Shown piece by piece: positions 1 to 7,647 of a DNA stretch of 18,462 nt. Source of the DNA: an uncultured Treponema sp. GTDB lineage: Bacteria > Spirochaetota > Spirochaetia > Treponematales > Treponemataceae. A model generated the notes under the pieces. It was not told the DNA's origin, did not search any database, and saw only the letters and a program-made list of their open reading frames with translations. The stretch lies in assembly GCA_946538795.1 (NCBI GenBank), contig CAMNGY010000003.1, forward strand, positions 1-18,462. The letters are read 5' to 3'. How positions within the stretch are numbered: the stretch's first letter is position 1; each line of letters begins with the position of its first letter. The position numbers and the translations under genes were made by a program.

Positions 1-64
1 CGGTTGCGATCCAAACTGAGAAGGAGTGGAAAACTTAGTTTCTCGCGCTTCCTCATGGAATCCA

Positions 65-170
65 ACGGGCAGCCCCCGTCCCTCAAAGCGGGAGCAGGGG
101 CCGCTTGCCGCGGATTCACATTGCGGCGGCCAAAAACTGCCGGAGCAGGTTTCCGGAGCCGCATTTTTAT
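65..170. other. GC-rich hairpin-forming stretch, no gene
   Basis: Several inverted repeats follow one another. GCCCC at 72-76 pairs with GGGGC at 97-101, with an inner CCC/GGG. GGCCGC at 99-104 pairs with GCGGCC at 126-131, so the two hairpins are mutually exclusive. A CCGG/TCCGG pair follows near 141-157. Two short open frames start near positions 4 and 26, but they have no family resemblance and no convincing ribosome binding site. The rest of 1-300 shows nothing I can name. The stretch could be a structured leader, a degraded mobile-element end, or chance pairing in GC-rich DNA. Confidence 0.25.
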
Positions 171-320
171 CCGTCGGGATAGCATCCCCTCAAGATTCTG
201 ATTATATATTCTGAAAATCCATTTGTCTAGACGATTCGGCCTTGCCAGACGGAAAAAATTTGCCTCACGTTCGTTAGTTCCGTAAATTTCCGTACCCATC
301 TCACCCCGCTTCACAAAAAA

Positions 321-347
321 CTTCCGGTCGGAATCATCTTCCGGAAG
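321..347 (-). terminator. Possible minus-strand intrinsic terminator
   Basis: CTTCCGG at 321-327 and CCGGAAG at 341-347 can form a 7-bp stem with a 13-nt loop. Read on the minus strand the stem is followed by a run of six T, the form of a Rho-independent terminator. On the plus strand it is followed by A, so it would not terminate there. No minus-strand gene lies immediately upstream of it, which makes it look like a relic or a block to antisense transcription. Confidence 0.35.
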
Positions 348-366
348 AAAAAAACGTAATCCGAAA

Positions 367-449
367 GCGGCCCAATTAATTCCGCCGCCCCCCATCTGCC
401 AGCCCACATTAATTCCGTTTATGCGCCCCACATTAATTCCCTTTATGCG
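367..449. repeat. Tandem short repeat, three copies of a CCCACATTAATTCC-type unit
   Basis: Two copies of a 23-nt unit lie 24 nt apart at 403-425 and 427-449 and differ at one base. Each contains CCCACATTAATTCC followed by TTTATGCG. A third, shorter copy with the same GCGG-CCC-ATTAATTCC core lies at 367-384. The AT-rich ATTAATT cores stand out in the GC-rich surroundings. Insertion sequences of the IS21 type carry multiple short repeats at their ends, so this may be the relic of such an end. I see no transposase, and the assignment is inference. Confidence 0.55.
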
Positions 450-488
450 GCCCCAGCCGGGAACAGCCACGGCCTGGAACACCCTCGC

Positions 489-517
489 TTGTGCAGTCCC
501 GGCCATTTCGCTATAAT
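489..517 (+). promoter_or_regulatory. Sigma-70-like promoter of the polysaccharide operon
   Basis: A perfect TATAAT -10 hexamer lies at 512-517. A weaker -35 (TTGTGC, 3 of 6 matches to TTGACA) lies at 489-494 with a 17-nt spacer. It precedes the permease start at 563 by about 45 nt. The ribosome binding site GGGAG is at 554-558, 4 nt before the ATG. It is the only good plus-strand promoter I can see for the four-gene operon. Confidence 0.55.
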
Positions 518-562
518 AGGAACGTTTCAAAAGTAAAAGGCCGCTAGGCCGTCGGGAGAAAT

Positions 563-1900
563 ATGAAATACAAATCGCTTTACAGGGCGCTCAAGCTTGT
601 GATAGTCCTGTTGTGCGCGGCAGGGGTCGTGGCTCTGGCAGTCTACCCCTTCAAGAACCGTGACCTTACCGTGACGCTGGTTGAGCGGGGGGACAAACTG
701 ATAAGCCGGGAGGACGTTCCCGCCAGCAGGATCGTGGCAGGCGACTGCCGCACGCTGACCGTCCCCCTGAAAGGCACGGCCCTGGTAAGCAGGCTCAAAA
801 TTTACGGGCTCAGCAAGACCCTCCTTTCAAAGAGCCTGGACGCGGGCAGCCTTGCCCGGATGATACAGGGAGCCGAAGGCGGCGGCTGGACCTGGACGGG
901 AGCGGGGGTGGAGCTTTCCGCCGAGAACGGCATGACCCTCTTCCTTTCCGAGGAATACTCCCAGATAATGAGGGAGCAGTCCAAGACCTTCCTGCAGGAG
1001 CGGCTCATAGGAGCGGGCTACTTCATCTGCCTCATGGCAATCCTCTTCATCATAGTCAACGTCCTGGAGGAAAAGCTCTCCGACACCGTCAAGAACAACC
1101 ACTCCTTCCTTGCGGAGATGCGGAAGTTCTTCACCCAGCTCAAGAAATACAAGGATTACATCATATATTCGGCCCGCGCAGATTTGAACGCCGAGGTCGC
1201 AAACTCCTACCTGAACCGCCTGTGGTGGCTCCTGGAGCCTTTCTTCAGCATGCTGGTCTACGTGGTGGTGTTCGGCCGGCTCCTTGGCGGTACGGCCCAG
1301 AACTACGCGACCTTCGTCTTTTCCGCCCTGCTCATGTGGCGATTCTTTTCCGCGACCGTCAGCTACAGCGTCAAGCTGGTCAGGAACAACGCGGGGATCC
1401 TCACCAAGGTCTACGTCCCCAAGTTCGTCATACTGCTCAGCGACATGATACTGAACCTGCTCAAGCTTTTGTTCTCCATGATCGTCCTGGTCGTCATGCT
1501 GGCGATTTTCCGGGTCCACATAGGCCTGAACATACTGTGGGTCATCCCGGCCTACGCCCTGATGATTCTCTTCTCGTTCGGCATGGGGATGATACTCCTG
1601 CACTACGGGGTGTACGTGGACGACCTGTCCTATGCCGTGGGGATCCTGCTGACCATGCTTAACTTCCTTTCCGGGACCTTCTACGACGTCATGACGACCA
1701 TCGCGGCCCCGCTCAACACCCTGCTCATGGTGTTCAACCCCGTCGCAGTGTTCACCGACGTCATGCGGAGCGCCCTGCTCAGCAACGCGGCCGTGGACCT
1801 GCCACTGCTGGGCCTGTGGACCATCGCCTCGCTGCTCCTCTGCTACATAGGGGTGCACATTGTGTACGCGAACGAGAACAGCTACGTAAAGCTAGTATGA
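563..1900 (+). CDS. ABC-2 type polysaccharide/teichoic acid export permease with N-terminal extracytoplasmic domain
   Basis: This is a 445-residue membrane permease of the Wzm/TagG class, which moves lipid-linked glycans across the cytoplasmic membrane with a separate ATPase. The ABC-2 core spans about residues 185-440, with a Wzm-like entry helix (LLEPFFSMLVYVVVFGRLLGG) and about six hydrophobic segments. Usual family members have about 260-280 residues. Here roughly 170 residues are added in front: a membrane segment at about 10-28, a polar domain of about 115 residues that should lie outside the membrane, and a second membrane segment at about 148-170. The GGGAG ribosome binding site supports the ATG. 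The ATPase gene follows after 15 nt, and LicD and Glf genes further downstream point to surface-glycan export. Family assignment is firm; the transported polymer is inferred. Confidence 0.88.
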   Translation: MKYKSLYRALKLVIVLLCAAGVVALAVYPFKNRDLTVTLVERGDKLISREDVPASRIVAGDCRTLTVPLKGTALVSRLKIYGLSKTLLSKSLDAGSLARMIQGAEGGGWTWTGAGVELSAENGMTLFLSEEYSQIMREQSKTFLQERLIGAGYFICLMAILFIIVNVLEEKLSDTVKNNHSFLAEMRKFFTQLKKYKDYIIYSARADLNAEVANSYLNRLWWLLEPFFSMLVYVVVFGRLLGGTAQNYATFVFSALLMWRFFSATVSYSVKLVRNNAGILTKVYVPKFVILLSDMILNLLKLLFSMIVLVVMLAIFRVHIGLNILWVIPAYALMILFSFGMGMILLHYGVYVDDLSYAVGILLTMLNFLSGTFYDVMTTIAAPLNTLLMVFNPVAVFTDVMRSALLSNAAVDLPLLGLWTIASLLLCYIGVHIVYANENSYVKLV

Positions 1901-1915
1901 TTAGGAGGAAGACCT

Positions 1916-2644
1916 ATGCCAGAACTCGCACTTGAAGTAAGCCACGTAAGCATAGACTACAAGGATCTCAGCCACATGTCGCTGCACAAGAGCCTCGCGA
2001 AGGACGGGGTACGGAAGGCATCCGTATTCCGCGCGGTGAGCGACCTCTCCTTCACGCTGGAGAAGGGAAAAATCCTGGGCATAGTAGGAAGGAACGGGTC
2101 CGGCAAGACGACCCTGCTCAGGTCCGTCGCTGGAATCTTCCAGCCGGACGAGGGCTACATAGACACCTTCGGCAACCGCGCCGCCCTCATGGCAATAGGA
2201 ATAGGCTTCAACGGCAACAACACCGGCCGGGAGAACATCATCCGCTCTGGGATGCTCCTGGGCTGCCCGCTGGACTACGTCAAGGAGCACATGGACGCTA
2301 TCATCGAGTTCTCCGAGCTGGGGGACTTCATAGACCGCCCCGTCCGCACCTATTCCAGCGGAATGTACTCCAAGCTTTCCTTCGCGGTCACGGCCATACT
2401 GGACACGGACATCATGCTGGTGGACGAGGTCCTTGCCGTCGGCGACGAGCATTTCAGGCAGAAGAGCTACAAGAAGATGGAGGAACTTATGATGAGCGGG
2501 CGGACGGTGCTGATTGTCTCGCACGCCACTTCCACCCTCGAAAAATTCTGCGACCAGGTCCTGTGGATAAACGACAGCAAATTCATGATGCTGGGAGACA
2601 CCTCCACGGTGCTGAAGGAATACAACAAGAGCATGCAGCTGTAG
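1916..2644 (+). CDS. ABC transporter ATP-binding protein for polysaccharide export (Wzt/TagH type, short form)
   Basis: This 242-residue ATPase drives the preceding permease. Walker A is GRNGSGKTT at residues 58-66, the signature YSSGM at 146-150, Walker B MLVDE at 167-171, and the switch histidine is H203. The YSSGM signature and the long N-terminal stretch before Walker A are typical of Wzt/TagH/KpsT-like export ATPases rather than import ATPases. It ends soon after the nucleotide-binding domain, so it lacks the C-terminal carbohydrate-binding domain of Wzt proteins that recognise a modified chain end. AGGAGG lies 7 nt before the ATG. The gene sits 15 nt after the permease and 15 nt before the LicD gene, so the three are surely one operon. 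Confidence 0.9.
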   Translation: MPELALEVSHVSIDYKDLSHMSLHKSLAKDGVRKASVFRAVSDLSFTLEKGKILGIVGRNGSGKTTLLRSVAGIFQPDEGYIDTFGNRAALMAIGIGFNGNNTGRENIIRSGMLLGCPLDYVKEHMDAIIEFSELGDFIDRPVRTYSSGMYSKLSFAVTAILDTDIMLVDEVLAVGDEHFRQKSYKKMEELMMSGRTVLIVSHATSTLEKFCDQVLWINDSKFMMLGDTSTVLKEYNKSMQL

Positions 2645-2659
2645 GGCCGGGGATACGAA

Positions 2660-4762
2660 ATGCAGATACTGGAAGGGCCGCCGGCGGACGTCAAATTCAG
2701 CTCCGTCATACGCGGCTACGTGGACTCCCTGGCGGACGGCGAGGAATATGTCCCCGACCACATCCTTGAGAAATGCCGCTGGGAAATCTTCTGGCCCCTT
2801 TCCGAAGTCCGCCGGAAAGGGCTTCTTTTCTACCCGTTCAAAACCGGCGCATCCTGCCTACTTTTGAACGACAAGTTCGGCTCAGTGGCCGGCGCGCTCT
2901 GCGAGCGGCTGGGCCGGGTGGACTTTCCCTGTCCAGCCGAGGACGTCCCCCTTATCAGGCGGCGCTACCCCACCCGCAGGAACCTTAACCTAATAATCTT
3001 AGACAACACGCCCGCTGACAGGCCCGCCCCCCTGCCGGGCGGCACACAGACGGACGCCATAAACACCGGGGCGCCCGATGAGGACGGCCCCATACCGTCA
3101 TATACCACCCTGCCGGCCGCCGGCCTTCCCGGAAGCTACGACTACGCATTCGCCAACCTGGAATACGACGGCGAGAATTTCCGCCGTTACGTTAAGGCCT
3201 CGCTCGACAGCCTAAAGCCAGAAGGGACCGCCCTTCTGTCCCTGCGGCGAGACAGGCTGTGGGAGCTTTCGGGAACCCTGCACGACAGGGGCGTACCCTT
3301 CCGCGTCTGGGATCCCTTCTCCAACGGAATGCTGCTGGCCGAATGCGGTTTCCTCGCAGACAAGGACCAGCTGGACTGGAGCTCCCTCCGGGACGCGGAC
3401 AGCCGCTACCGCCGTTCCCCCCTGCTGGCAAGCCGCTGGATACGGAGGAACGCCCCTCCCTTTTTCTGGGAGGACTTCTCCTGCGACCAGGATCGGGACA
3501 GGATCCGGACGGTAAAAGCCGTGGAGCTGGACCTCCTGGCCAGGCTCCTTTCCGTCTGCGGCAAGCACGGCCTCACCGTATACCCCTTCTACGGGACCCT
3601 GCTGGGTGCGGTCAGGGACGGCCGCATGATAGACGGGGACGACGACATAGACGTAGCCCTCCCCAGGGAAGACTACGACAGGCTGCTGGCCCTGTCCGGA
3701 GAATTCACGGGCAGATACTTCCTTCAGACGCCCGCAAGCGACAACTGCTTCTACGGAGGCTTCTCAAAGCTTCGCGACAGGCAGACCACGGCCATAACCC
3801 CTCAGGACTGGTGGGCCGACTGCTGCGAGGGAATAGGCATAGACATCTTCCCCCTGGACAAGGCCTGCAAGGACGCCAGGACCGAAGCCAAACGGCTCAG
3901 GAAGATCCGCTTCTGCCAGAGGATGCTCTACGCCTCCTGCTACGGCTTCTTCAAGGCTTTCCGCGACATGCCCATGCTCAAATGGAAGGCCCACAAGTAC
4001 CTGGGCAAGCTGTGGGGCAAGGAAAAGCAGCTGGCCGCCCTGGACAAGGCGCTCAGGGCGGGCGACTCTGACAAAAAGCGAGCCGTATACGCCCATTACC
4101 GGGACGGCTCTCTCGCAGCCCCGGCCTATTATGAGTCCCGCGACCTGGAGGAAAGCTTCACGGCCGAATTCGAGGGCCTCCGGGTAAAGATTCCCTCCGG
4201 CTGGGAGCGGCTCCTCGCAGCCCGCTACGGCTGGGCTTTCGGGGAGAGGGCCGGTTTCACCGAATACAAGAGGCGGCACGGCTTCTATGACGCGGACGTA
4301 CCTTATGGTATTTGGAAAGAACGCTTCGGAGGACTCAAGAACCCCGGATCCATAACTGTCCCCGTCATCCTGTTCGGTGACGGATCCCTTTTCGCGGCCT
4401 GCCTGTCCTATTACAAGTCCCGCGTCAGCATACCCTACCTGGTCCTGCTCCCCGGCGAGCGGAGAAAACGGAAAAGAGGAAAGGAAACAAGCCGGGTGAT
4501 GGGCATTCCCGTGCTGACATTCGACGAGTTCCGCCAGAAGGACATGCCGCAGGGAAGCTGGCGGGGCGTCATCTGCGCGGGCGACGCGCTGGCGGCGGAC
4601 CGCCTGCTGGAAGAGAACGGGCTGAAAGGCCTTTACATATTCTGGCACAACAGGGACTGGATGCTCTACGCAAACCAGACCGCCGTCTGGAAAGACGTGC
4701 GGGCCGCCGAGAACGCCTTCAGGTCCATGCAGGATCCCGGCGGGACCACGGAAAACGACTGA
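2660..4762 (+). CDS. LicD-family phosphotransferase, three-part protein
   Basis: This is a 700-residue soluble protein. The central part (about 290-560) is a LicD nucleotidyltransferase-fold domain. G312-T313, R319 and the aspartates D327-D329 and D331 form the expected G-T...R...DDDID motif. LicD enzymes transfer phosphocholine or related phospho-groups from a CDP-activated donor to surface glycans or teichoic acids. The N-terminal 240 residues contain a line resembling a late methyltransferase strand (SLKPEGTALLSLRR) but no clear SAM-binding glycine motif, so it may be a degenerate methyltransferase-like fold. The last ~130 residues begin VPVILFGDGSLFAACL and look Rossmann-like. A GGGG-containing ribosome binding site precedes the ATG, 15 nt after the ATPase. 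LicD is confident; the outer domains are descriptive only. Confidence 0.82.
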   Translation: MQILEGPPADVKFSSVIRGYVDSLADGEEYVPDHILEKCRWEIFWPLSEVRRKGLLFYPFKTGASCLLLNDKFGSVAGALCERLGRVDFPCPAEDVPLIRRRYPTRRNLNLIILDNTPADRPAPLPGGTQTDAINTGAPDEDGPIPSYTTLPAAGLPGSYDYAFANLEYDGENFRRYVKASLDSLKPEGTALLSLRRDRLWELSGTLHDRGVPFRVWDPFSNGMLLAECGFLADKDQLDWSSLRDADSRYRRSPLLASRWIRRNAPPFFWEDFSCDQDRDRIRTVKAVELDLLARLLSVCGKHGLTVYPFYGTLLGAVRDGRMIDGDDDIDVALPREDYDRLLALSGEFTGRYFLQTPASDNCFYGGFSKLRDRQTTAITPQDWWADCCEGIGIDIFPLDKACKDARTEAKRLRKIRFCQRMLYASCYGFFKAFRDMPMLKWKAHKYLGKLWGKEKQLAALDKALRAGDSDKKRAVYAHYRDGSLAAPAYYESRDLEESFTAEFEGLRVKIPSGWERLLAARYGWAFGERAGFTEYKRRHGFYDADVPYGIWKERFGGLKNPGSITVPVILFGDGSLFAACLSYYKSRVSIPYLVLLPGERRKRKRGKETSRVMGIPVLTFDEFRQKDMPQGSWRGVICAGDALAADRLLEENGLKGLYIFWHNRDWMLYANQTAVWKDVRAAENAFRSMQDPGGTTEND

Positions 4763-4826
4763 GCCAAACCCGGGCCAGGAGGCATTTGACGGAACCCCGA
4801 AAATGCGATGGACCGGGAACCGACTG

Positions 4827-4852
4827 ACAAAACACGCGGACAAAAACACGCG
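4827..4852. repeat. Short tandem duplication upstream of glf
   Basis: GACAAAACACGCG is repeated almost exactly as GGACAAAAACACGCG in the 111-nt gap between the LicD gene and glf. No promoter hexamers of good quality are visible around it. It probably reflects local slippage. It lies upstream of the chosen glf start, which supports the view that this part is not coding. Confidence 0.5.
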
Positions 4853-4873
4853 GAAGCGCGGAGGAGAGATAGA

Positions 4874-5977
4874 ATGAGATACGATCTGCTTCTGGTAGGA
4901 GCGGGCCTGTTCAACGCCGTCATAGCGGACCAGGCCGCACGCAAGGGCAAGAAATGCCTCGTAGTCGAAAGGCGGAACCACATCGCCGGCAACATCTACA
5001 CCGAATGTGTGGAAGGAATCCAGGTGCACCGCTACGGGGCGCACATCTTCCACACGGACAACAGGGAAGTCTGGGATTACATGAATTCCTTCGCCGAATT
5101 CAACCGCTACACCAACAGCCCCGTGGCCAGCTACAGGGGCAGGCTGTACAACCTCCCGTTCAACATGAACACCTTCACCCGGATATGGGACGACGTGACC
5201 ACTCCCGACCAGGCCCGCAAGCGCATAGAGGAGCAGGCCGCCGAGATGGCCGGCCGCAGCCCGCGCAACCTGGAGGAGCAGGCCATATCCCTCGTGGGCC
5301 GCGACATATACGAGATACTCATAAAGGGCTACACCGAAAAACAGTGGGGAAGGCCCTGCTCCGAACTGCCCGCCGACATAATCAAACGGCTTCCAGTCCG
5401 CCTTACTTTCGACAACAACTACTTCAACGACCGCTACCAGGGGATTCCCGCCGGGGGCTACACGGCCATAGTTGAGAAAATGCTCTCACATGCGGACCTT
5501 AAGCTGGGCACGGACTTCCTGGGCGACAGAAAAGCCCTGACGGACGCAGCGGACCGCGTCGTGTACACGGGTACAATCGACGAATTCTACGGGAGCCGTC
5601 TGGGGAACCTGGAATACCGCTCTCTCAGGTTCGAAACGGAACTGCTGGACTGCGGGAACTTCCAGGGAAACGCCGTCGTCAACTACACGGACAGCACCCC
5701 CGCCTACACGCGGATAATAGAACACAAGCACTTCGAATTCGGGACCCAGCCCAAGACCGTCATAACCAGGGAGTATCCCGCCCAGTGGAAGCCGGGAGAC
5801 GAGCCATACTACAGCGTGAATGATATTAGGAATTCAGAACTGTACGCAAAATACAGGCAGCTTTCGGAAAAAGAAGGCGGCAAGGTAACGTTCGGCGGAA
5901 GGCTGGGGCTTTACAAATACATGGACATGGACGACACCGTGGCCGCCGCCTTGGAGCTGTGCAGGAAAATACTGTAA
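4874..5977 (+). CDS. glf: UDP-galactopyranose mutase
   Basis: The enzyme interconverts UDP-galactopyranose and UDP-galactofuranose with a reduced FAD, giving the galactofuranose donor for surface glycans. The 367-residue length is that of the family. The N-terminus has the dinucleotide motif VGAGLFNAV, followed by VVERRNHIAGNIYTE and HRYGAHIFHT, all UDP-galactopyranose mutase hallmarks; later landmarks are LPFNMNTF, GYTEKQWG and PAGGYT. An in-frame ATG at 4808 would add 22 charged residues but has no ribosome binding site. The chosen ATG has GGAGGAG 7 nt upstream at 4860-4866 and starts directly at the FAD-binding strand. It is the last gene of the plus-strand operon, 111 nt behind the LicD gene, and converges on the next gene. 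Confidence 0.95.
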   Translation: MRYDLLLVGAGLFNAVIADQAARKGKKCLVVERRNHIAGNIYTECVEGIQVHRYGAHIFHTDNREVWDYMNSFAEFNRYTNSPVASYRGRLYNLPFNMNTFTRIWDDVTTPDQARKRIEEQAAEMAGRSPRNLEEQAISLVGRDIYEILIKGYTEKQWGRPCSELPADIIKRLPVRLTFDNNYFNDRYQGIPAGGYTAIVEKMLSHADLKLGTDFLGDRKALTDAADRVVYTGTIDEFYGSRLGNLEYRSLRFETELLDCGNFQGNAVVNYTDSTPAYTRIIEHKHFEFGTQPKTVITREYPAQWKPGDEPYYSVNDIRNSELYAKYRQLSEKEGGKVTFGGRLGLYKYMDMDDTVAAALELCRKIL

Positions 5978-6000
5978 GGCGCAGATTCAATCCCAGCGCC
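5978..6000. terminator. Weak hairpin between convergent genes
   Basis: GGCGC at 5978-5982 pairs with GCGCC at 5996-6000, starting right after the glf stop codon and before the stop of the convergent fusion gene at 6028. Neither strand has a T-run after it, so as a Rho-independent terminator it is weak. It is the only symmetrical element in the 50-nt gap. Confidence 0.25.
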
Positions 6001-6027
6001 ACTGCCTGCCAATCCCACGGAAGCCCG

Positions 6028-7386
6028 CTATTGCCGGAAACGCTCCACGTAGGCCTTGCGATGCGACATGAAGCGGCCCATCACGTCAGCGATAGCGGTG
6101 GACTCCCCCGCCGTGAGCTTGTAGCTCCTGTCCCCGTACCCGTTTATAAGGTAGACAAACTCGCTCAGCTCGTAGCGGAATCCCTCGCCCAAGTATGAGG
6201 CCGTATAGCGGTCCACCTTGTTGGGGTCCTCGTAGTGCACTTCGAATTCCTTGGTCAGCCACCAGGGGGAGCGGGCCAGTATGTAGCCGTTCGTGCCGGC
6301 TATGACCAGCTGGCCCTCCGTCTTCACCCCTATTCCCGTCTTTCCTAATGCCATTCCCTTCTTGTATCGCATGGAAACCTTGGTATATATATCTATGCCG
6401 TTGTCCGCAAGTATGCTGGAGAACTGCACGTCCTCGAAGTCCTTTCCTAAAAGTTTTATGATGGGGAGCAGGACGTAGGTCCCGTACTCCGAAAAACCGC
6501 CCCCAAAGACCGCGTCGTCCCACTCACGTCTACCTTGAGGTATTAGCCTCGTGAAGGCAGCCTCTATGTCCCTTATGGATCCTATGACACCGCTCCGGGC
6601 AACTCCCAGAAGCTGGTTGAACCCGGGGCAATAGGCGGTCTTCACGGCCTCCAGCAGGACACAGCGGTTCTGCTTTGCCAGGGCATACAGCTCCACGGCC
6701 TTCTCCTTGGAAAAAACCATGGGCTTCTCGGCAAGGACATGCTTCCTGGCCTCAAGTGCCATCTTCGCGTACTCGTAATGGGTTCCGTGGGGGCTTGCGA
6801 TGTACACCGCATCCACGTTCTCCATAAGCCGGTCAAAGTTGTCGGTGTAGAATGGGAAACCGAACCTTTCCGCGAAATTCCTAGCGCTGTCAGGATGGGG
6901 GTTGTATATTCCGGTAATTTCTATGCCGTTGACGAAGTGCACCTCGTTGACGAAGCGGCTGGCTATCTTTCCCGTTCCTATTATTCCCAGCCTTATGATG
7001 GAATGCCCGTTGGCCCTGAGCAGGGTGGAGCTGACGTTCTCAGTCCGGGGCAGGTAGACCACCTCGCAGTAGTCCCTCAGGTAGTCAAACTTCCCCGCCC
7101 AGTCAGATCCGACGGTGAACACGTCCACCTTGTACTTGATTATGTCCTCGACCTTCTGGCCCAGGTGGTCCTCAACGATGACCTCATCCGCAAACCCGCA
7201 GCTGCTGACATTGTGGATCCGCTCGGAAAGGGAATCCACGAGGTTCAGCTTGCCCCGCGTTTCGTCATACTGTTCCGTCGTGACACCGACTATCAGATAG
7301 TCCCCCAGGGCCTTCGCCCTTTCCAGCAGTTTGTAGTGACCTTCATGGAATAAATCGAACGTTCCGTAGGTGATGACAGTCTTCAT
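6028..7386 (-). CDS. Fusion: TagD-like glycerol-3-phosphate cytidylyltransferase + Gfo/Idh/MocA oxidoreductase
   Basis: The 452-residue protein joins two enzymes. Residues 1-128 are a TagD-like cytidylyltransferase with the GTFDLFHEGH nucleotide motif at 8-17 and RTENVSST at 114-121; TagD alone has about the same length. Such enzymes make CDP-glycerol or a related CDP-polyol. From about residue 131 an NAD(P)-dependent oxidoreductase begins with GIIGTGKIASR (134-144) and the family's EKP at 220-222. Residues 250-452 fit the C-terminal Gfo/Idh/MocA domain. One polypeptide could reduce or oxidise a sugar or polyol and activate it with CTP, supplying the LicD enzyme or a teichoic acid pathway. 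The ATG at 7386 is preferred because the conserved cytidylyltransferase strand begins there; an ATG at 7473 overlaps the likely promoter. It converges on glf with a 50-nt gap. Confidence 0.85.
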   Translation of the reverse strand: MKTVITYGTFDLFHEGHYKLLERAKALGDYLIVGVTTEQYDETRGKLNLVDSLSERIHNVSSCGFADEVIVEDHLGQKVEDIIKYKVDVFTVGSDWAGKFDYLRDYCEVVYLPRTENVSSTLLRANGHSIIRLGIIGTGKIASRFVNEVHFVNGIEITGIYNPHPDSARNFAERFGFPFYTDNFDRLMENVDAVYIASPHGTHYEYAKMALEARKHVLAEKPMVFSKEKAVELYALAKQNRCVLLEAVKTAYCPGFNQLLGVARSGVIGSIRDIEAAFTRLIPQGRREWDDAVFGGGFSEYGTYVLLPIIKLLGKDFEDVQFSSILADNGIDIYTKVSMRYKKGMALGKTGIGVKTEGQLVIAGTNGYILARSPWWLTKEFEVHYEDPNKVDRYTASYLGEGFRYELSEFVYLINGYGDRSYKLTAGESTAIADVMGRFMSHRKAYVERFRQ

Positions 7387-7468
7387 GCGCTTTTCCAAAA
7401 TCAGTGCCGGGCGGCCCCAGGAACCGGCCCCCGAAGACAATTCCTGACCGGGCCGCCACGTTGACCTA

Positions 7469-7477
7469 ACCATAGCA
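7469..7477 (-). promoter_or_regulatory. Possible extended -10 promoter for the fusion gene
   Basis: On the minus strand TGC-TATGGT forms an extended -10 (TATGGT at 7469-7474) about 80 nt before the fusion gene start. It resembles the TGC-TATAGT boxes near 15458 and 16261. No good -35 hexamer is seen at 16-18 nt, so the call rests on the extended -10. Confidence 0.35.
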
Positions 7478-7488
7478 CAACGGCCACG

Positions 7489-7511
7489 AAAAATCTAGTC
7501 CCGCGCGCGGG
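7489..7511 (-). terminator. Possible terminator of the ABC transporter operon
   Basis: Read on the minus strand, the 12-nt palindrome CCCGCGCGCGGG (7500-7511) is followed after six bases by TTTTT (7489-7493). The stem is short and the T-run is offset, so it is a weak intrinsic terminator. It lies between the last gene of the six-gene operon (stop at 7648) and the promoter of the fusion gene. The rest of 7512-7647 shows no gene. Confidence 0.35.
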
Positions 7512-7647
7512 GTGAACCTACAGCCACGTCCGCCGTAGCTATCTCAGGATGCTGCAGCTGGCTCCAGCGCGACTGTACGGCCCCGGACCTTTGAGCAGCC
7601 TGGTGCCGCCGGCTTCCGCCAGCCATCTTTGGCCCTACCCGCCCAGC

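Noticed and set aside
827..1858. A 343-codon open frame on the minus strand
   Set aside because: It lies wholly antisense to the ABC permease gene, is rich in His, Gln, Glu and Val with no hydrophobic core or motif, and is the usual shadow of a GC-rich gene.
4778..4826. A possible 13-codon TTG-started frame after AGGAGG in the LicD-glf gap
   Set aside because: The spacing between AGGAGG and TTG is short, the peptide is featureless, and a chance AGGAGG is likely in this composition.
4808..4873. An upstream start for glf adding 22 residues
   Set aside because: It has no ribosome binding site, the added residues are charged and run through a tandem repeat, and the ATG at 4874 has GGAGGAG and starts at the FAD-binding strand.
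3764..5053. A 429-codon minus-strand open frame
   Set aside because: It is antisense to the LicD gene and the start of glf, spans the gap between them, and shows no family features or ribosome binding site.
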